A DNA stretch of 64,000 bases from Protonemura montana. Lineage: Eukaryota > Arthropoda > Insecta > Plecoptera > Nemouridae. Numbering within the stretch: the first letter of the stretch is position 1; every line of letters begins with the position of its first letter. This document shows, piece by piece, positions 1-11,500 of this stretch. A program made the position numbers and the translations under genes. Under the pieces are notes generated by a model. That model worked only from the letters and a program-made list of their open reading frames with translations. It was not told the origin of the DNA and searched no databases. The DNA lies in assembly GCA_947568835.1 (NCBI GenBank), contig OX387602.1, positions 6,976,570 through 7,040,569 on the forward strand, read 5' to 3'.

Positions 1-3000
1 AATGACGTTTAAAATTGAGCCAGTTGGATTTAATTTATAAATAAAAGAACGTCAATGCAAAGGCATGTCTAAAAACCTAAAAAGCTGTAGCTACAATTTA
101 GCAGAAAAATCCGGGAAAAATTGGATATGGTGAATTTTATCAAGAGAGATTTGTTTTCAAAATGCCAACCTTTGATATATTTTATTCCGTTCGTCAGCGT
201 ACCAAAAGTTGTTTGGTAAGTTTTTTTATTTTTTTAACTTTTTTTTTCGGATCATTAGAGAAAATGTTTGGGCAACCCGCAACAGTAACACAGTGTACGA
301 CATGTATATTGGCTGATCTGCTAGAAAACAAGAAGAAAGTTGTGAAAGTTTTTGACCTGAGCTTGTCCTTGGAGAGAATCAGTTTTTAACATCAAGCTTT
401 GAACAGATTTTACTGAACGGTTTCTTGGTTAAGAGGTTAGAATAAGTGCGCTTCTCTCGGTTTTTACCATTTCCTTTTGGAAATGCTGATGGTCTATTAA
501 TTTCCGTTGTAACACCGTGTATTTCTGTAAACTGCACCTTTGGACGAATTTCAATGCCCTTACTTTAACAGCACTGTTTTTTTGTTTTTATACAACGTAA
601 AGGCTCATAGTTGTTGATAGTTGTTAAAACAATCTGATAATTTCAATAAATGGCTAGGATTTCACATGCTTTATGTGATTTCCAACGAATCTTGTTTCTA
701 AGAACTGATTCTCTGTCGTTAGAGGTTCAGACTTTAAAAGTTCGTTTGATACTTGAGAGCGTAAAGATCGCCGCTTTATCCACACTATGTAGCGTGTTTA
801 TTCGACTATACATTACTTTAAAAACCATTGTCACTTATTCCAAGAGCATAAAAAAGAACTTCCTTGCACACATTCAGAAAATTCTTTGCTAAAACGATGC
901 CCATTGACTTTCAAAGAAAACTTAACTTCCTTTCGACGGAAACCTTCTTTCTCCAACGCGCTGGAATCTCGCATGACCGGATGCGTGAGCGACTCCTAGC
1001 TCGAATACGGAAGCACACGTGGAGAAATAGCCCCACGCTGCGTCGAGTGGATTACCCCCACGCGAAATCGACGACGGCGACATGCTAGCCACTCGCCTTT
1101 AGTTCCACCCCCGTCAGAAATCCTGTGCGCTGTGTCGTTGATTGATTGAAAGCTCATTAAAATCTAATTATAACTCGTGGTAGACATCAAAAGCGCGGTG
1201 TATTAATTCAGCGGTGCAATATTATGGAACGGGGCAGTTCGCTGGGGTTTTCAGTTTTATTTTAGTGCCCTTTGTAGGTACTGGTTGATACGTGCCCTCA
1301 ATAACACGTCACCATGTATTTTAATGCCAGTCGAGTAGCTCGTTGTTATTTTTAGTAATTTTTCGTCGATATTGGCGTTGTGGTTATTCATTTTCAGTTG
1401 ACTATTGGTTCACAGCATCACGGAACATTTAAATCAATCAAATTATTAGAAATTAAAAGTGGTTTTGGCTGAGTTTTCTGGGTTTAGTTGGGGTAGAAGA
1501 TGTTTTCAAATCACAATGGTTTTGTGTAATAGAGCAACTTTTGTTTTGAGGCGTGAAGGTTAAATTGGAAATGATTTCTTCATTTTCTTTTTAAGAATCG
1601 GAGCAGATATAATTTTAGTTGTGTAATTGGAAATGTGGATTGTCTAGTGTTACTTTACATTATTTTGGTAACATAGCATAAAATAGGAGTTCAGAGTTCC
1701 ATAAAACATAGAGTTTTGACATAATTGAATTACAGTGCACGTAGAGTGTTGGTGAATTAGAGAAGTGAATTGTTCACTGTCAAGTAATTTGGGTCTCATT
1801 GTAGATTTCTCAAATTGTTGACTAAGATTTAATGAAACGCAACGAAATAAATCTAGTGACTGGTGTTTGACCTCCCGCGCAACCCGGCTAGAAGAGAAAT
1901 GTGCGTTCTGCCTAACGACCCAGGGAGAAGGCAACGCCGAGAGGAAAACAGAGTCGCGAGCGACCAGCTTCTCAATGGATTGAAAAGTTTCCTACAAAAA
2001 GTGTCCGCTTGTACGCGGAACGACGCTAAACAAAGCGCACATTTAAATTTTAATCCTTCCTCGCGAGGTCCTCTCCAGGAAAATATATCGCCGTGTTTTC
2101 CCACCCATCCTAAAAACTTCTATTAAATTTAGATTACGATTGTTTTCGCTGTTGAGCACTTTAATTTTAGCTCGTCGTGCAAAATAGCTTTCACGCGTTT
2201 TGTTTTTGGTCACCTAGTTTTTTAACCAATTTTCATTCCCCAGTTACCACTTCACTCGCCCGGCTAGAACACTTTTTTCTCGCAGTTTGGCGATAGGTGA
2301 ACTTTTTTCATATCTCACATGAACATTTTCAACCGGAATGTCCTGCTAGTTCATATCCCAAGAGATAAGCGAAAGAGTCAGCTTGATGTATGGCTTCAAT
2401 GGAGTCGGACCGTCAACAATATCCATCTCACTCCAGCATACACACAGCATCCTCAATGTTATCCATCTCTTTCTCTCTTTCTTCGCTCGTCACTGCCAGT
2501 TTGATGCCACCTTCGTTATCAATCGTAAACAAAATACAATCAAATGGGTCAATGGATTTCTCGTTGCTTTTCACATGAAGACGGCCGGGGTGAGAGGAGA
2601 GCTACCGTTCCATCAAGCTTATAGGAGCAAGAAAGATAGATTGCTGGCGGGCATGGCCGTCCGAAACGGGCCCATGCTACACATGCCGGGCTATACGGTT
2701 TGATAGGACAAGCCATCAGAATGTCATATTCGCTATGCATCTTGACTCTTGACGTAAATGGGAGAGACCCAGCCATCATACAGTTCGTAGTAAAAAAATA
2801 CCAGATTATATCTGGAGCCTAGCATGTCCCTGGTTTTGGCAGGCTGGGTATACCTATAAAGCATCGCACAAACGATGGCAGATCGAGGCCTAAATATAAA
2901 ATAAAGATGATGTTTTACTATACGTACATGCGTGTTTTTTTTTTGTTTTTATGTGACATGCATCGAAAAGCAGCGGGGAAGAGTTGTGTTTCATGTTTGT

Positions 3001-3149
3001 TTGCTGTTTGTTTTTGTTTGTAGAAACGTCAATCTCGTGCGTGACCCATCCCACAATGATAAAGATCAGGAAGTTTCTACCGAAATGGTTTCTTATGGAA
3101 CTACAACTATACTACCAAAGCGCTAACACTACAATTGATAACTTTACCT

Positions 3150-3438
3150 AGACAAATTGAGGACGTTTCTAGATAGAGTCACCGTCATTTAGAGTATTAA
3201 AAAAAAAATCATTTCGTCATATCTCGCAGATTACTCGCATTTGAGACTGTTTACGCTCAATTAATTTCTATAATTGCTAAATTAACGATTGATAAACATG
3301 TATCGATATTTGTAGTATTAATATTTAATTATAAAGATTTGTTAAACAGGACGGCCTCAGGCGTCATCGGACCTACCTTTACCACGTGTTGCCGGCTCGT
3401 TAGCTCAGCAGATAGCTTAACATTAGCGCAGACCTTTT
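3150..3438 (-). repeat. dispersed repeat family, copy A (reverse orientation)
   Basis: Read on the minus strand, this stretch aligns over more than 200 bases with 20365-20655 and 29725-30000. Shared landmarks in order are a GCCGGCA-CACGTG block, a GGTAGGT block, an AATTAAATA run, AATATCGATACATGTTTATC, a CAATTGAGC-like word and CAGTCTCAAATGCGAG followed by AATCTGCGAG. Gaps and substitutions are spread throughout, which indicates old copies. No terminal inverted repeats or clear target duplications were seen, so the element class is unknown. Boundaries are approximate. Confidence 0.75.
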
Positions 3439-3467
3439 GACTATAAACTCTGGAAGAAAATCGAGCC
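3394..3467 (+). other. tRNA-like segment at the edge of repeat copy A
   Basis: The 74-base segment begins GGCTCG and ends CGAGCC, giving a perfect 6-bp terminal stem. After the 5' strand comes TTAGCTCAGCAGATAGC, which fits an A-box/D-arm pattern. No convincing B box or T arm is present, and the matching part of copy B keeps the A-box region poorly. It is probably a tRNA-derived relic or a chance resemblance, not a functional tRNA gene. Confidence 0.2.
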
Positions 3468-6400
3468 GTGAACATTATCATTGGAGTTTCATCAACATTA
3501 ATGACAAAGAAAATCTATCATCTAAGAGTTTGACTGCTATTGACCTCACCATGAAACCAGATCGCATCGTACATCCACTAAACTCCATTCCAAACGCGCG
3601 GATAATGCAACACTTGTATCCTAGGTGCAATCATGATTACCGGCATCGAGCTGATAGAAATTGGCCGCGTTTGTTCGATATTTAATTAGTAAACGTACCC
3701 ACCTATATGTGTGCGTGCTCTGTCAGTGACTACATAATATCCGTGATCGCGTTCCGATCCTTGCTCCGATGCGCCATCGAGTACGCACCGTGAGAGTTAA
3801 TCTGTAACAGGCCTGCACCGAGAGCCGGCCGAGGACCTGCAGGCATTTACAAATGATAATCAACAATCACCTAGTTCGCTTTGACAAAGCCGGAGGCACT
3901 AAGCTCATTGGAATGAATAATTAACATTACCCTGGCGATTATTTTCGTAGTTGAAAACGCTATGGCTATGTGCTTAAACCAACCCCCTATCGGATTTTCT
4001 GCTCGAGGTATTTTAATCTATATAAAAAGCTGACAGTGAACGAGGAGCAGGGGTTTGGGGCGGGCATTATAATATTATATAACTTAATTTAATTTTGAAC
4101 TTCATATATAATAGTGTGTGTCTATATAGGACCCTTAAGCTGCTTTTTCTCTCTTTGTGGAACTCCGTTGAGCGGGGCTGTTGGCGGGGGAGGAGGCCAT
4201 GGGAATTTGTTTTGAATCACAGTTGGGATTTTTCGCGGATGCAGCTTGATTTCAAATCGCCTTAATATTGTGAAACATTGTGGCTGTGAAGCGTTGGTTC
4301 CTCTTGGTGTCTTGTTATAACAAACAACGTTTCATTCCTCTCTCCTTGGTCTGCAGTATTGTGTTTTCCCTATTTTTCCCAGTCTGCTGAAAGAATCTTC
4401 CTCTATTTTTTTTTTAGCGCTGTTGGATTTCTCGCCGAAAAATATCTGTAGCTCTTGATATTTTCTGTAATAAAATAAGCTGTGGTGGATCGCATATTCA
4501 GCGCGGAATTTTGGTGTAACCTACCGAAAACGTGACATGTACATGCATCTTCCCATCTCAAGGGAGATTGTGAACAAGATAAATTGCTGCTACATTAAGC
4601 TACACAGCCACAAAATTAAAAATTAGCCTAGACTCAAAAATGTTCATATGGGAATTAAAAACAGATTTTCATTTAATCTATTTCCGCAAGTGCGCAAGCC
4701 CATGGTAACGCGCAGTAACCGTATAACTTGTTGATATTTACACGAAAACGCGCCACTGTAGATTGCAATGCGGGAAATATTTTCGTTTCTAGCGATATCT
4801 CATCCTTTCTACACATCGTATTAGCATTCGAATGGAGCGCGGGTCGCAATAAATTCGCTGGCAAGTGTATATACATCCGCATTGCGATAATAATAAAATG
4901 ATTGCCGCGCATTCCCGTATTCCAGGCTGTCTTGGGGACGGGAATCAAAACTCGTCTGGTACTTGGCAGATGGTGTAGTAAAGCTGCATTACATTTTGTT
5001 TTTTCCCTCCCTGTCAAGGAGTGTGGTTCCTCAAGAGTACCTTTCATTTGGTCTCAAAATCGAACACACGAAATAAGGGAAAGTGTAAATATCATATTGT
5101 TTTAAACCAAAGTGAAATGTTTAATTTTTTTGAGGTTAGAAATCTTAAAACTGTCGCACTGAAAGTGTGGGCTCAGCCGTTCGGCAGCAGTAAGTCTCAA
5201 GCAAGGAATAGAGCAAAAACACTTGGTCCTTTCGCTTTTCTTTCGCGGTATGCGAGGCACATAAACCTAATTGAAAAGCAAAGAAAACTCGCTACTTGGT
5301 GAGAAAGAGATTGGATTAATCTTGAAAGTGTCATCTTGAGTGAGTGTCGTATAATTCGCGGGGCGCGGTTGCAGCTTTTGGCGCGTTAAATTCGTCTCGG
5401 TTGGCCCGTAATTAGATGTCGGTGTTTACTGCTTGCCGGTTATGCGCGCTAGAAGACGGTGATCATTCGCTTCGTTAGCCTCTCATTACCGGTAATTACG
5501 GCGTTTTATGTAGCTGCCATTGCTAATTGTGACACAGCGTCTTGTTCTAGATTCGTCTATGAAAGAGTGTTCACATTCTCACAACATTCTATTTACATTT
5601 ATATGTTTTATTGCGATTGCTTTACATAGAAGTTTTAGTAAATTAATTATTTTCTGGATTAGAACCATCGGTAAAAAATGATGGACCTCACAGTCTTCTT
5701 GCAACATTAACCCTTAAAATCTTATCTGATTAATTATATAAAAAGGATGTGTGATCGGCCATTTTAACTAGGTGGTTTTAATGCTGAAAATACTAACGTG
5801 ATGTGTTTGAATACTCTCTGCAGATATGAATTCATTTGGCAAACAACGAAAAGTAAATTGTAGCACACCTGCGGGATGGCTCTTGTATTCCTCGTCTTTA
5901 CTTAGGCTTCTATGAAGCTAAGCATGTGTTTCATAATTAATGTCAGGCATCCAATCAACGCGCGTTGAAAGTACAGGGGATTTTTTCATTAACAAGCGTT
6001 TAAAACCATCAGTATTAGCGCTCGGTGAACAAATTTTGGATTTTGCTCCTAAATCCTAGGAAGGAGAATGGAAAATAAACTGAATTCACATTAAAATTGG
6101 TTAACTAATACTAGGTCAAAATCTCTAACCAACACAGGGCTAGATGGAAATTTTTTGAGATTAATGTGTTTAAATTCAAATCTAGGCATTGGAGAGAAAA
6201 TAAACAATCACAGGAAAATAATTATTTGGCAAATCATGGGTTTAAATAGTTTTATTTCTTGTATCATTTTGGTCCATGTTCGATTCGTACTTGGTTATGC
6301 GCCATGTGCTTACGATGAGAGATGAAGAAGCGATCCAAACAGGTCAGCTATTCAAATTAATAAAGGAGCTAAATCGGACCTCTTAAATAACTTTTTAGAG

Positions 6401-6644
6401 GAAGTTGAGATAAAAAAGAATGCTCTGAGCGCGTTAATTTATCGTCCTCTATGCAGAGAAATGTTCTGTTCGAGATCTACTGAAGACTCGAGTGGTTTTC
6501 TTTCTGGTTGATGCGTTTTTTTTTCCTCGAGCAGAATTGTCGATATTCTGCCATTTGCCGGTGCTTACATATAAAGGCGAGCGGCTCCGAATCTCTCGTC
6601 TCTGATGCGTTCAATGCTGACAAAGAGCCAGGTACTTAGCGTGA

Positions 6645-6714
6645 GAATTCGCGGAATTCAACGCAAGAGCGTTGAATAAGGTTCTTTGAAAGGCTCGCGA
6701 AATTCCGCGAGTTC
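6645..6714. repeat. nested inverted-repeat (cruciform-like) cluster
   Basis: Outer arms GAATTCGCGGAATT (6645-6658) and AATTCCGCGAGTTC (6701-6714) are complementary at 13 of 14 positions. Inside them is a perfect 9-bp hairpin, ATTCAACGC (6656-6664) and GCGTTGAAT (6669-6677), with a 4-base loop. Arm 2 also contains TCGCG/CGCGA. The structure is unusually dense for AT-rich flanking DNA. Its role is unknown; a mobile-element end, an RNA hairpin or a chance palindrome are all possible. Confidence 0.5.
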
Positions 6715-8530
6715 TTGGAGACTACACAAAGTTCTATGTTCGCTTACAAAACTGGTTTTTATCCATCGAAGAACTCGATTTTTTCCTGACTAAGACCCGT
6801 CACATTGAGAAGTGTTTGAAACATTATTTTGTATTTTAGATCACCGAATTGCTAGAGTTTAGTTGTGGTCAAAGAGTTATAGATTGATTTATTTTGGTGG
6901 ATAACCTAGTTGAGGTAGGTCAAGAGCACATCCAACTTTTCTATAGCTCGACATACATTCTGTTCTAAATATCAATTCCCATCCATCGCACTTTTTGCAG
7001 ACTTCTTCCACTCATAATTTCCCCCTTCATTTAGCGCTCATGTCCACTAGCGTTAAACTAAAAGCAGTACAATTATTTACATGACCTGTGAACGCAACCC
7101 GCAGAGCAATCATGGCTCATCCACATTTTCTTCTTATTTTTAACCCCAGTGTTTTTTTTTGTCTGTTTATCCTTCACTTCTATGTTGTTTTTTCTGTTTA
7201 TTATTGCATCTTTTATATTTTTTATCTATCTTTTAACTATATTTTTTAATTAAAATTTGCCAGTTTTTGTGCCACGTGAAAGTTATGTTGTACGAACACA
7301 AGATTAAGTAGAGTACTTGTTTGCTCAATCACTGACTTTTCAATATAAGTTCGCTAGAGGAAATACAATTTTTATAAAACAAAAAATCAAGCATAAACTC
7401 AGCCACGTGCACCTGGATGCATCCCGCAGAGCAGACTCGGCTCCTCCACCAATCTTGTGTTCTGTACTAGGTATTATAATTCATTTCAATGGACATGGAC
7501 ATCACACTGGACTTTATTTCAATTTTGTTTTGAAAAAAAAACGGCTGAAATCTTTATCAAGTAAGCTACAGATGAATAAACCACTTTATTCCATGGCGCG
7601 TGCCGGTAGAGCTCTTCCGCGGGGGATTGTTCAAACTCACCGTGAATATTAACTAAATAGAGTTTCCATTGTTTTACTTTTTTCTACACTTCAAACATTT
7701 TTTTCTTCTGTGTGGAATTTTCTTTTTCTCGCTAGTTTACAAACTGTATTGAAACAGGAAATGTGTAAACACTTTCAGCAGACAACAACACGCAAATAAA
7801 AGCCTTTTCTTGGCTCCGATTAAGTAATTGTTCGCCACAGTCTCTTCATTGGTGGCTCAGTGAGACTGATAAACTAACGTTGCCCTCAGAGTATTTGAGA
7901 AGTCTTGGCATTACATCTGAAAAACTTACTTTTGTGGATGCCTATTGATTATTTTGTTCCTGAATGAAAAAAACTGGAGGACTATTCTATAAAAAATTGA
8001 AATTGACATCTTGAATATATTTTCTTGGTATCTTCCGAGCAAGTGGGATTATTTCACATAATGATCTTGGTTTTGTCACTGTGGCGAGCAGCAATACATT
8101 GGCATTGATATTGGATTTGATTGCATGTAAGCTTATCTCAAAAGAAACTTCTCTGCCGCATCTTTCATAATGATTTTCATCTAAATGTTTTATTGGCTGC
8201 CAGACATGCTCTTCAGCAGACGAGTTTCTTGGTAACGCTGAATCGATTGGAAACCACACCAATTTCATTTCATTTTGCAATTAGTTAGAAAAGCGGATGT
8301 ATCACTGAGCTCTACAGGGTCGCAATTAAACCCACGATACAGCTACCAGTTAAAATAACTGATCACACAGCTTTCTTACAACAAATACTTTTTAATATAA
8401 ATGATCATGTTCCTATAGTGGAAGTACTTCAAGTTTTGGGACACCTTCCTCTATTTACTAATCACCGATGATATTTCATGATGTCTAAATAAGATTTACC
8501 TCTATTTTTCCAGACCGAGTGTCGACGCGG

Positions 8531-11500
8531 ATGGCGTTCGGCCTCTTCACGACGCTGGTCGTCGTGCTGGGCGCCGTCGCGACGCCTGCCTGTCGACTCT
8601 CCGAGTACTTCTGTGACAACGGCCGGTGTGTACCGCTTAACCGGTACTGCGACGCCGTCAATGACTGCGGAGACTCCTCGGACGAGCCGCGATTTTGCAC
8701 GCGTGAGTTTACGAGCGGGAATTTGACCGCTAGAAACGAGTAAAGTTAAACGATTTTTTTTTTTAATAAAATTTAATAGCAACACATTTAGAGACATGTT
8801 TACCAAGCACTGATAGAAAACGTAGTAAAAAGGCTGTTTTATGAGGTTATTATTTTACGATCGATACCAGAGAAAAATTTGCCAATATAGTTAAATTAAA
8901 TCAACAAGAATAAAACACACGTTTATAATAAATTGAGTTTGAGTCAAGAAAGCACACGCAACTTGCTTGTGGAGAGAAACAATTCAATTTTCTTGAATGG
9001 CGAGTGAGAAATGTCTGTGTGTTTTATCTTCTGTTTAGTTGATTGGCGGTCGGCCCTAAATAGTCCAAGGTTGTAGACTACAGACCCTTTCTAATGGGTC
9101 AAGACGATATTTGTGATCAGAGCAAAACCTTACACTTCGCAAATAGGAGTTGTGTTTATAGAACAAAGCTCGACCAGTAAGATACTCCGACTAAAATTCA
9201 GTTGACGAGAACGAAAATTCCAAACTAAAAATATATCTAAATTGGCAGGTTTTTTAAAAACTTGAAACACCTAAATTTTGGAGTAGCAAAACCTAACCCA
9301 ATCAAACAAATAACTGTTAATTTCCACTTTGGGAATTTCCATTTTGCATCGGTAGTTATTTCAGCATTAATTTTCGTTATTTTGTGCTCTGGATAATTTC
9401 ATGCTTGATCATTTTTAAAATAAAACAGCTTTTCAAGCACCTCATTTCGTAATGGATTTAAAGTTTTAGCTGTTCGAACAGATCTTAATAAGCTTTCCAG
9501 TTTCCATAGAAATTGTGTGGAGAAACTCTATATTGCTTATGCATGCAGTAAAATACGAGGGTTGCGGAATTCAGCTCTCAAATTCGGTCAAGTGGACATG
9601 GTCTAGACTCTAGAGCAGTAGGCACTGGGGTAGTTTGCGCGTATAACAGACTACTAGGGGTCAGCAGAAGCCCACTTCAAACGTTTTAAAGTGGTGGACA
9701 ATTTTGAACTCTAATCAAAAATTTTAGATTAAAAATTTGGAGAAAAAAGGATATCATTCTCTTGTCTTGTTACCATCCGGAAAACTTCAAATGAAAAACA
9801 GAAATCGTGAAAAAATCCGTTGCCAGTATGTTTCATAGAATGCTGACTTTAAGAAACTATTCAGTGTCTGATGCTGGAAGAATGGAATGTCAAAATGCGG
9901 TATAGCAAAAGTGTCCTTCTTTTCAAACTTCAAATAAATACACTTTTTATAAATGTTGTCTAACAAACATATAGGTACAAAGACTCGAGGTACTTGTTAA
10001 TTTGGGCCGTTTATTTGGAAAACCAGAACCAAATTACATGCGTACACGCATTCACAGCCACACGCGCCATGCCTATTAAGGTAAAGTTACATCACTAATT
10101 CAGAACTAAAGCCGGGTCAGGCATTACACTTTGTAATAAGTTAGAACTAAGCTGTTCAACTATGAGCATGTCCAGTTTATTTGCTGTAGTTTCTTTGAAG
10201 TAGTTTAAAAAGTGCATTAAAATCACAAACAATTCAAAATCAGGAAGCTTCGTGGCAAGCTCTCCCTCGTGGATTGACACACAAGGAAAAGAAAACCCGA
10301 CCTGCCAACCCATTTCTTTGATCTCAATGTCAACTGATCTGAGGGAGCTAGGGTAAAGTTACCATGGCCCAGAAGTCTCTTTGAGCTATGATAAAAATCT
10401 CAAAGGGGTTGGCACGATCTTGTTTTTCTCCATAGGTATCATTTTCAAACACGTTTAGTCACGAGAGGAGATCTGTGTGTCTTTCTTTCGAAAACTCTGC
10501 ATCGTTATCAAAGGAAGGGAGGGGTTATCTATGCGGGCTGTCAGGTGAAGAACTCACGTGTTCTGTCATTTAAATGTCTTATTTCAGATAGCTTTGTCGA
10601 AAAAAGGTTCTAAGAGCCAAGAAGTCAGAATGTCTGAGATATGACTGTTGAATTTCATGTCATACAACTTTAACGTATTATTCGCGACATAGGATTCGAA
10701 ATCACCTCTAAATCCTTTTTAAAAAGCACCACCTACCACTCCGTCCCTAGTTTCTCCATGCACAGTCTCCACTTGCCGTTAGCGCCACTGTGGTTGACAT
10801 GAATCTCACCTTATCCCTTGCAGCGTTTTTGAAAGACACCGCTTTAAGGGTTCGTTATGAAGGATCAAACGAAGCCTCCCTCCCTTCGCCCCCTACTACA
10901 CTCCTGTTTCGAGTTCGACTGTGAAATCTCCGCTATCCTGCGCTGACGCCGGCGCCGGCGCCACTGGTGATAACGTATCCATCACCTTGTGTGGCATTTC
11001 AATCAGCAAGCACCTGCTCCTGGTGAGCTCGAAAACACACAGATTCTCGGGAAGGGGCGAGGGGAAGAGCACATAAAACAACCCCCGTCTCTGGAGCAGC
11101 CTCGAAGGAACGACGGCCTGCAAAGACATGAATATGCATCGAACAAGATCTGATATCTCCAAGTGAACAACGACGGCGTCGTTTTCGCCGTCTATCAATC
11201 TCTCGGAGGAGGCTTCGATATTTTTGTTGTCCTTGCGGTTCATTTCGAAGAAAGCAAATCGCGTTTTTATCTTATTACTTTTTTTTTCTTCGCAGTTCCA
11301 TAAAACTGTCTTCGCGTAGCGTAATAAAAAGGAAAGCAAACTCTAGCAAGTAATTGCGTGATCTTTCACCCTATCAAATATGTGCTGTGTCGCGACTGGA
11401 AAACACGGTTGGGGGGGGGGGGGGGGGGGCGGCGTCGCTCTACATCAAGATTGGAAAATGACACGAGTTTATTTTGTTCCTAGCATTGTTTTCATTTCCG

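Larger units (their letters stand above)
1..8513. other. upstream intergenic region, no supported gene
   Basis: No open frame here has both coding character and plausible splice partners. The longer frames overlap on both strands and resemble no family I know. The stretch holds one copy of the dispersed repeat (about 3150-3438), a tRNA-like 74-base segment (3394-3467) and an inverted-repeat cluster (6645-6714). The part near the downstream end must contain the promoter and 5' non-coding exon of the CUB/LDLa gene, because the start codon of that gene lies just after a splice acceptor at 8511-8513. I could not fix the transcription start. Confidence 0.5.

Noticed and set aside
162..215. ATG-initiated 18-codon stretch ending at a GTAAGT donor at the left edge of the window
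   Set aside because: Good start and donor contexts, but no downstream exon continues it and the peptide has no recognised character.
4019..4028. TATATAAAAA promoter-like word; a similar TATAAA is at 6570-6575
   Set aside because: Common in AT-rich DNA, and no transcription start or exon could be tied to either. The second could belong to the CUB/LDLa leader but this is unsupported.
9672..9694. Near-palindrome CCACTT...AAAGTGG
   Set aside because: Short and isolated in AT-rich intronic sequence; expected by chance over this length.
10896..11339. 147-codon minus-strand frame in intron 1 of the CUB/LDLa gene
   Set aside because: No recognisable domain, no splice or promoter context, and GC-rich sequence produces long frames by chance.
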